Positions 1 to 8,820 of a stretch of 64,000 nucleotides of DNA are shown one piece after another (position 1 is the first letter of the stretch; the number at the start of each line of letters is the position of its first letter). A model generated the notes under the pieces. That model saw nothing but the letters and a program-made list of their open reading frames with translations, was not told the DNA's origin and made no database searches. Source of the DNA: Micromonospora sp. KC606 (GTDB taxonomy: Bacteria > Actinomycetota > Actinomycetes > Mycobacteriales > Micromonosporaceae); NCBI RefSeq assembly GCF_004348675.1, contig NZ_SMKN01000003.1:1-64000 (forward strand), written 5' to 3'. A program made the translations under genes and the position numbers.

Positions 1-441
1 AGACAGCTTCCCACCGGTTCAGATTTTGACCAAAAGCCACCAGGATAGGAGGACGCCTGCTCATGGGCCGGCAGCCGCCCGCAACACCCTCCCTTTCGGC
101 ACGTCGTGCTCGGATCGGCATTGCAGGACTCGTCAGGCTGCGCGTGGACAACCGGATGTCAGCAACGCCGTCAGCAACGAGACTCTGACAGGGCTGTCGT
201 TTTAGGTCGACCGCCGTCCTGCCGGGAGTCTCATCCTATGCGGAACGCCGACACGCTCTCGCCAGCCAGGATCTCGAGCGACCCACACCCGATGAAAATT
301 GCTTAATGATGACAGATGTCTTACCGACTTGAGTTTTTTCGTTTGCAGAAATTTGAACAAACCGTTGGGCGTGTCACTGGGTGGGCGGTCGTGGACGCTT
401 CCGCCAGTTGGCCGGCTTTGCCGGACAGAGACTTGGCTCAC

Positions 442-481
442 GCGACGTTTGCTTGACACGCAACGTCGCCACTTGCTTGAC
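442..481. promoter_or_regulatory. Dyad and direct repeats upstream of the propeller gene
   Basis: The first 613 bases hold no convincing gene. Within them, an inverted repeat (GCGACGTTTGC at 442-452 and GCAACGTCGC at 460-469, one base bulged) surrounds a TTGACA hexamer at 453-458. The nonamer TTGCTTGAC occurs at 449-457 and again at 473-481. The arrangement looks like an operator over a -35 element, about 140 nt before the start of the downstream gene. No matching -10 box is clear, so this is inference. Confidence 0.3.
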
Positions 482-613
482 TCTGCGCAAAGCCGCACTT
501 AGCCGTGTGTCGATATGGGCGTCTGCTGGCGGAAACGCGGCGGCCTTGGCGTCGCGGCGGCTATCACCGTACGGGGAAGCAGCATTGCGCCGCTTCCGAG
601 ATCGGGGGATTGC

Positions 614-1822
614 GTGAAGGTGTCAAAGAAATCCACGTCGAATCGTGCTGCCCGCCGTCTTCTGCAGGCGGTGATGCAGGCAGTACTGGGTCTCGTCATC
701 GTGGTCGCCGGGACCGTGGCCTTCTCCGGCGCCGCAGCGGCCTCGGACGCCATTCCCGGCGGCAAGCTGTTCGCCGGCGGTTACTTCACCCAGGCCGGTG
801 GGACAGGCGCCACGAGCATCGCGGCCTGGAACGGAGTCGACTGGTCCGCGCTCTCCGGCCCGAACGGCGAGGGCGCCGACGAGACGGTCGACGCGATGAC
901 CATGTACAACGGCAAGCTCATCGCCGCCGGCTCGTTCATGGAGGCTGGCGGCGTGGTGGTCAGCGGCATCGCCAGCTGGAACGGGACCACCTGGGAGCCA
1001 CTGGTCGGGTCGAGTGGGGCCATCGGTGTGGTGGTCCGGCCGCTCGGGTTCGTTGCTTCCCTGGCCGTCTACAACGGTGACCTGTACGTCGGCGGCTCCT
1101 TCCCGCGCGCCGGTGGGGTGACCGTGAACAACATCGCCCGGTGGAACGGCAGCGACTGGTTCGCCTTGCCGGGCCCGTCGGGCGTCGGCACCGAGTACGG
1201 AGGCAGTGTCAGCGCGCCGGTGTGGGACCTGACCGTCGTCGACGGCCTACTGGTCGTCGCGGGCTTGTTCACCTCCGCCGGTGGCGTGGCCGCCAACAGC
1301 GTGGCCGCGTGGAACGGCAGCACCTGGTCATCGGTGGGCCAGCCGATCGAGGGCGCCACGGTGCTGGCCGTGGAGAACTACAACGGCGCGCTGGTGGCGT
1401 CTCGGGCCTACAGCGAAAACAACTTCAGCGTCAACGACGTGGCGGTGCGTTTCAACGGCCAGTGGTCGGTGCTGGGCGGGCAGCCTGGTGGCCGCTTGAA
1501 CGGCGATGTCCGCGATTTCACCGTCTACAACGGGCTGCTCGTCGCCGGTGGGCAGTTCACCCACGTAGGCGGTGTCGTGGTGAATAACGTCGCCGTGTGG
1601 AACGGCTCCACGTGGTCGGCGCTTTCCGGTCCGGCCGGCGTCGGAACGGACGGCGGCGTGTTCGCGGTGACCCCCCACGCGGGCTTCCTCGTCGTCGGCG
1701 GCTTCTTCAACAACGCAGGGGGGCAGCCAGCGGGCAAGATCGCCCGCTGGAACGGTAGCGCCTGGTCGGCCCTGCCCGGCGGCGGCGTGAACGACAACGT
1801 GTTCTCGTTGCTGTCGACGTAG
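614..1822 (+). CDS. Secreted seven-bladed WNG-repeat beta-propeller protein
   Basis: A 402-residue protein of unknown function. The GTG at 614 is chosen because it is followed by a basic stretch, a hydrophobic segment and an AxA-type cleavage region, which is a normal Sec signal peptide; the ATG upstream at 515 would bury it. The mature part consists of about seven repeats of roughly 50 residues. Each carries a G-x-F-x-x-A-G-G strand followed by a W-N-G-x-x-W strand. Blade 5 is degenerate, with F-N-G-Q-W instead. Seven such units fit one closed propeller. No catalytic motif, cell-wall anchor or lipobox is visible, so it is probably a free extracellular binding or scaffold protein. It is monocistronic and ends at a strong hairpin. 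Confidence 0.8.
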   Translation: MKVSKKSTSNRAARRLLQAVMQAVLGLVIVVAGTVAFSGAAAASDAIPGGKLFAGGYFTQAGGTGATSIAAWNGVDWSALSGPNGEGADETVDAMTMYNGKLIAAGSFMEAGGVVVSGIASWNGTTWEPLVGSSGAIGVVVRPLGFVASLAVYNGDLYVGGSFPRAGGVTVNNIARWNGSDWFALPGPSGVGTEYGGSVSAPVWDLTVVDGLLVVAGLFTSAGGVAANSVAAWNGSTWSSVGQPIEGATVLAVENYNGALVASRAYSENNFSVNDVAVRFNGQWSVLGGQPGGRLNGDVRDFTVYNGLLVAGGQFTHVGGVVVNNVAVWNGSTWSALSGPAGVGTDGGVFAVTPHAGFLVVGGFFNNAGGQPAGKIARWNGSAWSALPGGGVNDNVFSLLST

Positions 1823-1911
1823 GACCTCCGGCACGGCCTCCATACCGCACCGGCGGCGGCCCGGCTACGGCCGACCCACCCGACGAGCGCTAAGCGAAGC
1901 AGTTCCACCGG

Positions 1912-1947
1912 GTCCCTGACGACGACCATCCGGACGTCGTCAGGGAC
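1912..1947. terminator. Bidirectional hairpin terminator
   Basis: GTCCCTGACGAC at 1912-1923 pairs perfectly with GTCGTCAGGGAC at 1936-1947, leaving a 12-nt loop. It lies between two convergent genes and could end both transcripts. There is no T-tract, as is common in actinobacteria. Confidence 0.7.
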
Positions 1948-1953
1948 TCTGCC

Positions 1954-2412
1954 TCAGGTGTCGTAGCAGCCGTCCCATGGTGGATCGAATCCCAGAGTGT
2001 CGGGGAGGAGCTCGGCGTGATCCTGCCCGTGATCCTCGGACTGGTCGACAAGCCCGAAAACGTGGCCATCGACGTGTACGTCGAACAACTTGATAGCGAT
2101 GTCACCGAAGGTGCGCCCTGGCAGCGCCGTGAGCCAGATGGCGAGGCACTCCTCTGCGCTCTTGATCGACACCTTCTCATGCTCGCTAGTGCCGGCGAAC
2201 CAGATCTGGGAACCGGTATGCCCGCCGTCGGCGTCGAACAGGTGCAGCACGGCGTACCACCGCTTGTAGCGGGACCAGTCGGGCATGTTGCCCGTCCCGT
2301 CCTCGAGAGTCGCGGTGACCGAGCCGAAGAACTGCCCGCCGTCGTATCTGCCGATCGTGTCGGTGCGGTAGCCAGGTTCGTGCACGATCGGCACGCGGTC
2401 GGGAATCGCCAT
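1954..2412 (-). CDS. Conserved hypothetical protein, 152 aa
   Basis: I do not recognise a family for this protein. It is acidic and soluble, with no signal peptide or membrane segment, and is rich in D, G, H and W. The N-terminal half (Y-D-G-G-Q-F-F-G-S-V) reads as beta strands and the centre includes an E-E-C-L-A-I-W-L helix. The ATG at 2412 is preferred over a TTG nine bases upstream. Codon positions show the expected GC bias, so it is probably a real gene. It stands alone, converging on the propeller gene across the terminator hairpin. Confidence 0.6.
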   Translation of the reverse strand: MAIPDRVPIVHEPGYRTDTIGRYDGGQFFGSVTATLEDGTGNMPDWSRYKRWYAVLHLFDADGGHTGSQIWFAGTSEHEKVSIKSAEECLAIWLTALPGRTFGDIAIKLFDVHVDGHVFGLVDQSEDHGQDHAELLPDTLGFDPPWDGCYDT

Positions 2413-2681
2413 GACCGGCAACCTAGTGCGCGGGTCTGACGAAGTTTGTCATCGGCACCCGTGCACCCGCTCTGCGTGGCACCGCCGACCGGGCCCCGCC
2501 CCGGCCCGGTCGGCGGCGTCCGGATGCGAGTGGCCACGACCGCGGCCGTGGACACGACGGCTCACACCAGTCACCGCGCACGCACGGGACAGCCGGGGCG
2601 TTCTGGGCGATAGCTTCATGATCAACCGAGCGAACCGTCGGCAGTTGACCTGAACCAGGCTTCAGGTTGGATGCTCGGCGT

Positions 2682-3464
2682 ATGGACGTGATCGCTTATC
2701 TCGAACGAATCGGTGTGGAGCGGCCCCGGGTCGCCGACGGCGCGGCCCTGCGCGAGCTGCATCGGGCCCACCAAGCGGTGGTGCCCTTCGAAAACCTCAG
2801 CATCCACCTGGGCGAACCGATCTCCCTGGCCGAGGACGACCTGATCGACAAAATCGTCCGACGCCGGCGCGGTGGCTTCTGCTACGAACTCAACGGCGCA
2901 TTCGCGATGCTGCTGGAGGCGCTCGGCTACCGAGTCGTACGGGCCGCCGCCCGCGTGTATGGCGGAGAACGTCCCGGCTCGCCGTTCGACCACCTGGCGC
3001 TGCTGGTGTCCACGGCCGAGGGCGGCGGGCCGTGGTTGGTCGACGTCGGCTTCGGCAGCCACAGCGTGTACCCGCTGGAGTTCACCAGCCGGGCCGAGCA
3101 GGCGGATCCCGGTGGCCGGTTCGCACTGGTCGACGTGGGTGACAGTGACGTGGACGTGATCAAGGACGGGCGACCGCAGTACCGGATCGAGCGGCGGGCG
3201 CGCTCGCTGGCGGACTTCGCACCGACCTGCTGGTGGCAGCAGACCTCGCCAGACTCGCCCTTCACCCGCGGAGCGATCTGCTCGCGGATCGACGGCGACG
3301 GACGAATCTCGATCAGCGGCCGCACGCTGATCCTGACGCACGACGCCACGCGGTCCGAGGTCCCGCTCGGCACCGACGAGGCGCTGCTGTCCGCGTACCG
3401 CGACCACTTCGGCATCGTGCTGGACCGGGTACCTTCCCTGGCCCGACCGACAGTAGGAGTGTGA
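2682..3464 (+). CDS. nat: Arylamine N-acetyltransferase
   Basis: A 260-residue enzyme that transfers acetyl (or propionyl) from CoA to arylamines and hydrazines in the cytoplasm. The catalytic triad is visible: Cys67 in RGGFCYELN, His104 in PFDHLALLV and Asp121 in LVDVGFG. The V-P-F-E-N-L motif near residue 35 is typical of the family, and the length matches bacterial NATs. An in-frame TTG at 2667 is an alternative start; the ATG at 2682 aligns better with the usual N-terminus. In actinomycetes, relatives act in xenobiotic modification or as amide synthases in antibiotic clusters. No polyketide genes are near, so a housekeeping or detoxifying role is more likely here. Confidence 0.9.
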   Translation: MDVIAYLERIGVERPRVADGAALRELHRAHQAVVPFENLSIHLGEPISLAEDDLIDKIVRRRRGGFCYELNGAFAMLLEALGYRVVRAAARVYGGERPGSPFDHLALLVSTAEGGGPWLVDVGFGSHSVYPLEFTSRAEQADPGGRFALVDVGDSDVDVIKDGRPQYRIERRARSLADFAPTCWWQQTSPDSPFTRGAICSRIDGDGRISISGRTLILTHDATRSEVPLGTDEALLSAYRDHFGIVLDRVPSLARPTVGV

Positions 3465-3680
3465 CGGTGGCTGGGGAGAACCGCTGGCTGCCCGTGATCG
3501 CCAACAATCCGGGCATTCGCGGTGGTACAGCCGGCGGTTCCGGAAATGGCGGTGACCGGATGCTACGGCGCACCTCGTCACTTCACGGGCCTGCCTTCGT
3601 CGCCAGGCTGCGCAGTTCCCGGGCGCGCCTTCGACAGGCAACGATGATGCCGGGGCGGAGCAGGTGGCCGAAGCCGGCGG

Positions 3681-3857
3681 GTCGAGACGTCGGACCAGTC
3701 CGTCCCGGTCGGTGCCGAGTGCCGTAGCGGTGGCGTCGAGGTCCCAGTCGTGGGCCGCGAGCTGGGACAGCAGATGTCCACGGCGGGTCTGGGCGGCCGA
3801 CAGCCGGAACGTTTTGAGGTAGGCCAGCTGACCCGCCTCGTCGGTGATGGTTTCGCC
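3681..3857 (-). pseudogene. Remnant of a helix-turn-helix C-terminal domain
   Basis: On the minus strand an open stretch of about 59 codons reads as clean protein: it begins G-E-T-I-T-D-E-A-G-Q, passes through R-R-G-H-L-L-S-Q-L-A-A-H-D-W-D-L and ends at G-L-V-R-R-L-D. The pattern resembles the Fis-like helical tail seen at the end of some large actinobacterial proteins. The reading breaks down on both sides, with no start or matching downstream part. I read it as the surviving tail of a lost gene. The rest of 3465-4022 holds nothing else I can support. Confidence 0.4.
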
Positions 3858-4022
3858 GACCGATCCGCCCGCCACATGACCGCCGCCGCGATCACCTCGA
3901 TCTCCACCGACCAGGCGTTCGCCCGGTGTTTGGACGACGACTGCCGTGGTTGGCACGACCCGGCCACCACGAGCGGCGCTACCCACCCCTGCGGGCGCCA
4001 CGCCTACACCGGTACGGCGGGG

Positions 4023-4514
4023 TCAGGCCGGGTCGACGCGAGCGACGGCGACGCTCTGGGCCAGGTCGCGGTCGGCGCAGGCGGCTGGCCTGGGGGCCAA
4101 CGCACCGTGCACGGTGACCCGGTCACCCGGGCTCAGTGCCTCGGCCGCCTCACCAGTCAACGCCCAGCGTCGCGTCCCGACCAACAGCGTGGTGCACCCG
4201 CCCGAGCGTTCCACGGTGCCGGTGAGGGTGCGCCCGCTCCACGGCAGTCCGCCCGGGACCTCCCCGCCGGGTGGCGAGGGCGGCGCGACTCCGGTGCGGC
4301 CCGGCGAGGGCCGCCCGGCCGATCCAACCGGGTCGGTCGGCGTCGCGACGCCGGAGCCGCCAGCGGGCGGGGACTCGACGGTCGGCGCCGGGCTCGACGG
4401 CGGCGAACCGGTCGGTGGGACGGCCCGCCGCGGGCCGGGGTCGCCCCCCAGACCGCAGGCGGTCATCAGCAGCAGCACCCCGACCGCGGTCAGCACGATC
4501 GACGCTCGACGCAT
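4023..4514 (-). CDS. Small proline-rich lipoprotein
   Basis: A 163-residue predicted lipoprotein. The signal peptide ends in a lipobox (L-L-M-T-A-C, Cys about residue 20), followed by a Pro/Ser/Gly-rich linker to about residue 95. The C-terminal domain of about 65 residues has alternating strands (G-T-V-E-R-S-G-G-C, L-S-P-G-D-R-V-T-V-H-G) and three cysteines, which suggests a small OB-like beta barrel held by a disulfide. It lies 53 nt after the ABC permease on the same strand, so it is probably the last gene of that operon. The function is unknown; an extracytoplasmic accessory of the importer is a guess from position only. Confidence 0.75.
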   Translation of the reverse strand: MRRASIVLTAVGVLLLMTACGLGGDPGPRRAVPPTGSPPSSPAPTVESPPAGGSGVATPTDPVGSAGRPSPGRTGVAPPSPPGGEVPGGLPWSGRTLTGTVERSGGCTTLLVGTRRWALTGEAAEALSPGDRVTVHGALAPRPAACADRDLAQSVAVARVDPA

Positions 4515-4567
4515 GGCAGCACACCTCCGTCACCTGGGACGCACCGGTCACCCGCGGCGGTTCCCCG

Positions 4568-5533
4568 CTAGCGCGGGTAGAAGCGTCGGTAGCGGCGGAT
4601 CAACCGCCACTGCACCAGCACCGCGGTCAGGGTAAGCAACATCATGACCAGCGTGGCCGCCGCCGCGTAGCCGTAGCGCAGGTACTCGAAGCCGGTCTGG
4701 TACACGAACAGTGACAGGTAGGTGGTGGCGTACGGGGGCGGGCCACCATCGGTCACCACGAACGCCGGCACGAACGTGAAGTGCAGGCTGGCGATGGCGT
4801 CGCGGACCGCCAACAGGGCCAGGACCGGCGCCATCAGCGGCAGGGTGATCCGGCGGAACATGTCCCAGCCGGTGGCGTCCTCGACCGCGGCCATCTCGTA
4901 GACGTCCCTGGGCAGCGCCCGCCGCGCGGCCAGCAGCACCACGAAGGTCTCCCCCATGGTGAACAGGCTCATCAGGATGATCGCGGCCCGGGCGTCGGTT
5001 GGATCGGTGAGCCACTGCGGCGGAGTGCGCCCCAGCGCGGTCAGCCCGTTCTCCCCACCGACGCGGAGCACCTGGTTGATGGGCCCGTACAGGGGATTGA
5101 GCAACCACAACCAGAGCAGGCCGTACGCGATCTCGGGCACCGCGGTGGGTAGCAGCGCCGCCGCGCGGCCGGTGCCGGCCCCGGGGGCGCGGCGGTGCAA
5201 CAGCAACGCCAGTCCGAGCGCCAACAGCACCCGCAGCGGCACGGCCACCATCGCGAACACCAGGGTGTTGGTCACCGCGATGCGGAAGATCGGATCCTCG
5301 ACCAACGCGGTGAAGTTGTCGAAGCCGGCCCAGGCCGGTGGGCGTACCAGGTCGTAGTGGCTGAACGCCAGGGCAAGGATGCCCAGGGCCGGCAGCAGCA
5401 CCAGACCGACCAGACCGACCAGGTACGGCGCGAGCATCAACGCCAGTTGCCGCCGCGAGCGCGCGTCCGGCCGGGCCGGGCTGCCGGCTCCTGTTCCCGA
5501 AGGTCGCGGACCCGCCTCACTCCCCGCGCTCAC
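4568..5533 (-). CDS. Carbohydrate ABC transporter permease (MalF type)
   Basis: A 321-residue inner-membrane permease subunit of the CUT1 family of sugar importers. A basic, Pro-rich N-terminal tail precedes about six membrane helices. The cytoplasmic EAA loop that docks on the ATPase is present about 100 residues from the C-terminus (E-M-A-A-V-E-D-A-T-G-W-D-M-F-R-R-I-T-L-P). In CUT1 systems it pairs with a MalG-type permease, here the gene starting at 8795. The two permeases flank the binding protein and ATPase, so the importer is complete. Unusually, this permease is encoded after the ATPase, 55 nt downstream. The substrate cannot be told from sequence; the neighbouring secreted BNR protein suggests a glycan fragment. 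Confidence 0.9.
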   Translation of the reverse strand: MSAGSEAGPRPSGTGAGSPARPDARSRRQLALMLAPYLVGLVGLVLLPALGILALAFSHYDLVRPPAWAGFDNFTALVEDPIFRIAVTNTLVFAMVAVPLRVLLALGLALLLHRRAPGAGTGRAAALLPTAVPEIAYGLLWLWLLNPLYGPINQVLRVGGENGLTALGRTPPQWLTDPTDARAAIILMSLFTMGETFVVLLAARRALPRDVYEMAAVEDATGWDMFRRITLPLMAPVLALLAVRDAIASLHFTFVPAFVVTDGGPPPYATTYLSLFVYQTGFEYLRYGYAAAATLVMMLLTLTAVLVQWRLIRRYRRFYPR

Positions 5534-5588
5534 GTGTCAGCTCCTGTTCGCGACCAGTCGGCTGCCCCACCCGGCTGGTTCCCCGCGC

Positions 5589-6623
5589 TCACGGCGCCAA
5601 CCGGCGGCCGGAGGTGGCGTCGAAGACGTGCGTGTCGACCCAGCGAACGCCCACGCGGACCGCGGCGCCCCGGCCGGGACGGCGGGCGGTGGGCACCCGG
5701 GCGACCACCGGTTGCCCCCCTTCGAGGGTGAGGTACACGTAGGCGTCCTCGCCGACCACCTCGACCCGGTCGACGATGGCGGGAGCGCCGTGGCCTGTGT
5801 GGAGGGTGGCCGCCTCGGGCCGGAAACCGATCTGCGCCTCGACGGGCAGGGCCGGCGGATCGCCGGTGGGGAGCAGCGGGCCGCCGGCCGGGAGCATGTT
5901 CATCGCCGGGGAGCCGACGAACCGGGCCACGAAGACCGTGGCGGGGGTCCGCCAGATCTCCTCCGGGGTGCCCACCTGCTCGATGCGGCCATCGCGCAGC
6001 ACGGCGATCCGGTCGGCGAGCACCAGCGCCTCGGTCTGGTCGTGCGTGACGTGGACCATCGTGGCACCGAGGCGGTCGTGCAGGGCCCGCAGCTCGGCGC
6101 GCATCTCCACCCGAAGTGCCAGGTCCAGGTTGGACAACGGCTCGTCGAGCAGGAACACGTCCGGCTCCCGCACCAGCGCCCGGGCCAGGGCGACCCGCTG
6201 GCGCTCGCCGCCGGAGAGTTGCCCGGGCCGACGATCGAGCAGCCCGGCGCAGCCGACCGTCTCGGCCGCCGCCCGGGCCCGTTCGCGGGCCACCCTGCGC
6301 GGAGTGTCGCGCACCTCGAGCCCGAAGGCGATGTTCTCGGCGACGGTCAGGTGTGGGAACAGCGCGTACGACTGGAAGACCATGGAGACGTTGCGCAGGC
6401 CGGGCCGCTGGTCGGTGACGTCGCGGCCGGCGATGCGCACCCGCCCGGCCGACACCGGCTCCAGTCCCGCCACGACCCGCAGCACGGTCGACTTGCCGGC
6501 ACCGGACGGACCGAGCACGACCAGCAGCTCGCCACGGGCGACGGCGAGGTCGACCTCGTGCAGGACCGGCTCGGTGCGGTATGCGGCACTGACACCGTCG
6601 AGGACCAGTCCGGCCTCGCTCAC
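5589..6623 (-). CDS. Carbohydrate ABC transporter ATP-binding protein (UgpC/MsmX type)
   Basis: A 344-residue ATPase powering the sugar importer. It has Walker A GPSGAGKS (residues about 38-45), a Q-loop in V-F-Q-S-Y-A-L-F, the signature LSGGERQRVALA, Walker B V-F-L-L-D-E-P with the D-loop S-N-L-D, and the switch His in V-T-H-D-Q. A C-terminal TOBE/OB extension of about 100 residues identifies the MalK/UgpC class. The GTG start at 6623 overlaps the TGA of the binding-protein gene by 4 nt and has a GGGGAG ribosome site. The reading frame is open much further upstream, but that part is a shadow of the binding-protein gene. Confidence 0.93.
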   Translation of the reverse strand: MSEAGLVLDGVSAAYRTEPVLHEVDLAVARGELLVVLGPSGAGKSTVLRVVAGLEPVSAGRVRIAGRDVTDQRPGLRNVSMVFQSYALFPHLTVAENIAFGLEVRDTPRRVARERARAAAETVGCAGLLDRRPGQLSGGERQRVALARALVREPDVFLLDEPLSNLDLALRVEMRAELRALHDRLGATMVHVTHDQTEALVLADRIAVLRDGRIEQVGTPEEIWRTPATVFVARFVGSPAMNMLPAGGPLLPTGDPPALPVEAQIGFRPEAATLHTGHGAPAIVDRVEVVGEDAYVYLTLEGGQPVVARVPTARRPGRGAAVRVGVRWVDTHVFDATSGRRLAP

Positions 6624-7942
6624 CCGTTCTCCCCTCGCGCGAACACGGGCCGGCTCTTGATGTCCAGTTCGCGGATGACGTCGTCGAGCCGGTCGCCGCG
6701 GTGCATGGCGTTCTCCAGGATGCCGTAGCTGAGGTCCTCGATCTCCGGCCAGGTGGAGACGGTGGGCAGCGCCCGGACGGTGGGAATGGCGTCGAGGAAG
6801 ACCCGGGAGTTGCGCGGTGGCAGGTTCGGGTCGAGGAAGGCCGGAGAGCGGGACGTCTCGACGTGCGACGGTACGGTGCGGCCGGTCGCCGCGATGATCT
6901 TCTGCCCGTCCGCCGACATGGCGTACTCCATGAACCGCCAGGCGGAGTCCTTGTTCCTCGACCCTCGGGTCATGCAGTACGCGTCGGAGTGCAGCACCCC
7001 GATCGGCCGCTGGTAGACCGGAAGCGGGGCGACGTCCCAGTCGAAACCGGTGATGGTGCGGAAGTTGGTGGTGGCCCGCCGGGAGGTCATCAGCATGGCG
7101 AGCCGGCCGTTGAGAAAGCGGGACTCGTCGTCCTCCGCCTCCACCTCCGCGTCGCTGGGCGCCACGCCGTACGCCAGCCGCAGGTCGACGAGGTTCTTCA
7201 GCGCCTCCCGGGCGGCGGGGCTGTCCAGGGCGAGCCGGGTGGGCCGCTCGGGGTCGTCGACGACCTCGCCGCCGTTGGACCACACCAGCGGCGCGAGCCG
7301 GATGATCGACGGCTCGACGCCGAGGCCGTGCACGGCGGGCAGCCGGGCGGCACCCTCCGCCTCGGTGCCCCTGATGACCAGGCCGCGGTCGTCGCGGGTC
7401 ATCGCGGTGGCGGTACCGACCAGGTCGTTCCAGGTCCAGCCGGGTACGGGTTCCGGTACGCCGTACTTGGCGAACAGCGTGCGGTTGTAGTAGACGGCGA
7501 GGCTGGAGACGTTCTGCGGCAGGCAGAGTTGCCGGTCGTGCCATTTGAACGCGTCCATCGCCACCGGGTAGTAGTCGGCCGGGTCGACCGCGTCGGAGGC
7601 GGCGATGCGCTCGTCGAGCGGCTCGACCACCCCCTTGGCCGCGAACTGGCCGTAGAAGCGGTAGTTCATCAGGAACAAGTCCGGCGGCGCACCGCCGGCG
7701 ACGGAGGTGGCCAGCCGGGCCAGCAGGTCCTTACGGTCGCTGGCCTCGATCAGCTGAACCCGCTCGCCGGGCCGGGCCGCCTCGTACGCGTCGATCAGCG
7801 TGCGGTACGCGGCCAGTTCCTCGGGAGCGCCAAAGACCAGCAGCTTGACCTGGTCGCGGGAGGACGACCCGACGCCGGAGCCGCAGCCGGTGACGGCGAG
7901 CGCGCCGCACAGCGCCACGGCGAGCAGGGACTTCGGTCTCAC
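6620..7942 (-). CDS. Sugar ABC transporter substrate-binding lipoprotein
   Basis: A 440-residue extracytoplasmic solute-binding lipoprotein of the CUT1 family (bacterial extracellular protein family 1). The signal peptide ends in the lipobox A-V-T-G-C (Cys about residue 20). The mature part opens with the usual strand K-L-L-V-F-G and a P-P-D-L-F-L-M-N motif, followed by a W-T-W-N-D segment near the middle as in other sugar binders. It sits between the MalG-type permease (17-nt gap) and the ATPase (4-nt overlap), so it is translated within one operon. It determines the substrate of the importer, which cannot be predicted here. Confidence 0.92.
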   Translation of the reverse strand: MRPKSLLAVALCGALAVTGCGSGVGSSSRDQVKLLVFGAPEELAAYRTLIDAYEAARPGERVQLIEASDRKDLLARLATSVAGGAPPDLFLMNYRFYGQFAAKGVVEPLDERIAASDAVDPADYYPVAMDAFKWHDRQLCLPQNVSSLAVYYNRTLFAKYGVPEPVPGWTWNDLVGTATAMTRDDRGLVIRGTEAEGAARLPAVHGLGVEPSIIRLAPLVWSNGGEVVDDPERPTRLALDSPAAREALKNLVDLRLAYGVAPSDAEVEAEDDESRFLNGRLAMLMTSRRATTNFRTITGFDWDVAPLPVYQRPIGVLHSDAYCMTRGSRNKDSAWRFMEYAMSADGQKIIAATGRTVPSHVETSRSPAFLDPNLPPRNSRVFLDAIPTVRALPTVSTWPEIEDLSYGILENAMHRGDRLDDVIRELDIKSRPVFARGENG

Positions 7943-7958
7943 TAGTCATTCCCTCGGA

Positions 7959-8795
7959 TCAGTGGTCGTGCAGGAAGCGCCGCTGCGCCAGGACGAAGAC
8001 GCCCAGCGCGGGAAGCGTGGCGATCACCGCCCCGGCCAGGAAGACCGGGAAGTTGGTGGGGTCCAGCAGCGACAGCGATCGCAGTGCCAGCGGCAGGGTG
8101 AACAGATCGCGATCGTAGACGTAGATCAGCGGGTCGAGGAAGTTCGACCAGGTCAGGATGAAGGTCAGCGCGGTGAGCCCGGCGGTCACCGGGCGCACGA
8201 GCGGCAGCGCGACCTGCCACCAGGTGCGTACCGGTGACAGGTCCTCGACCTGGCAGGCGTCGTACAGGTCGGCCGGCAGCGCCCGGAAGGCCAGGTAGTA
8301 GACCAGGACGTAGAGCGGTGAGGTGCCCAGCAGGGCCGGAGCAATCAGAGGGACGAGGGTGTCGGTCAGCCCCAGGAAGCGGAAGATCGCGAAGCGCGGC
8401 ACGAGCAGCGCCGTCGCCGGCACCATGAGCGCGACCAGGGAGGCCGCGACCACCACGGCGGTGGTACGCGGGGCCAGCCGGGCCAGTGCGAATCCGGCCA
8501 GCGAGGCGACCAGCACGCTCAGCGGCACCGCCACGACGGCGACGAGCACCGAGTTGAGCGAGGCGCGCAGCAGACCGCCCAGGTCGAGGGCGCGTTCGTA
8601 GCCGGTGGTGGAGACCGGGTCGGGCACCAGCTGCGGAGTGGGTGACGGCGGTAGGCCCGGCTCGGTGAGAGAGCCGGAGACCAGCAGAAGCAGCGGTGGC
8701 ACGAACACCAGGATGACGAAGGCCGCGCCGAGGGAACGCCACAGCCGGGCGGCCTGCTCGGGCAGCGGTGAGGGGCCGCGGTCGCGGCCCCTCAC
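7959..8795 (-). CDS. Carbohydrate ABC transporter permease (MalG type)
   Basis: A 278-residue membrane subunit with about six helices and an EAA loop (L-Y-D-A-C-Q-V-E-D-L-S-P-V-R-T-W-W-Q), the MalG-side partner of the permease at 4568. Its first helix starts near residue 22. The GTG at 8795 is the only usable start, and it lies inside a perfect 14-bp inverted repeat (8767-8796), so the N-terminal residues R-G-R-D-R-G-P are encoded by the hairpin. There is no clear Shine-Dalgarno sequence. Translation may depend on coupling to, or read-through from, the upstream BNR gene, which ends 25 nt before. Confidence 0.88.
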   Translation of the reverse strand: MRGRDRGPSPLPEQAARLWRSLGAAFVILVFVPPLLLLVSGSLTEPGLPPSPTPQLVPDPVSTTGYERALDLGGLLRASLNSVLVAVVAVPLSVLVASLAGFALARLAPRTTAVVVAASLVALMVPATALLVPRFAIFRFLGLTDTLVPLIAPALLGTSPLYVLVYYLAFRALPADLYDACQVEDLSPVRTWWQVALPLVRPVTAGLTALTFILTWSNFLDPLIYVYDRDLFTLPLALRSLSLLDPTNFPVFLAGAVIATLPALGVFVLAQRRFLHDH

Positions 8796-8796
8796 C
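8767..8796. terminator. Perfect 14-bp hairpin over the permease start codon
   Basis: GGTGAGGGGCCGCG (8767-8780) and CGCGGCCCCTCACC (8783-8796) are exact inverted repeats separated by only 2 nt. On the minus strand the structure begins 24 nt after the BNR gene stop codon and contains the GTG of the next gene. It could be an attenuating terminator, an mRNA 3'-end stabiliser giving more BNR protein than transporter, or a translational lock on the permease. There is no T-tract. Confidence 0.55.
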
Positions 8797-8820
8797 GGGA
8801 TGTTGCCGATGATCCGTTCC

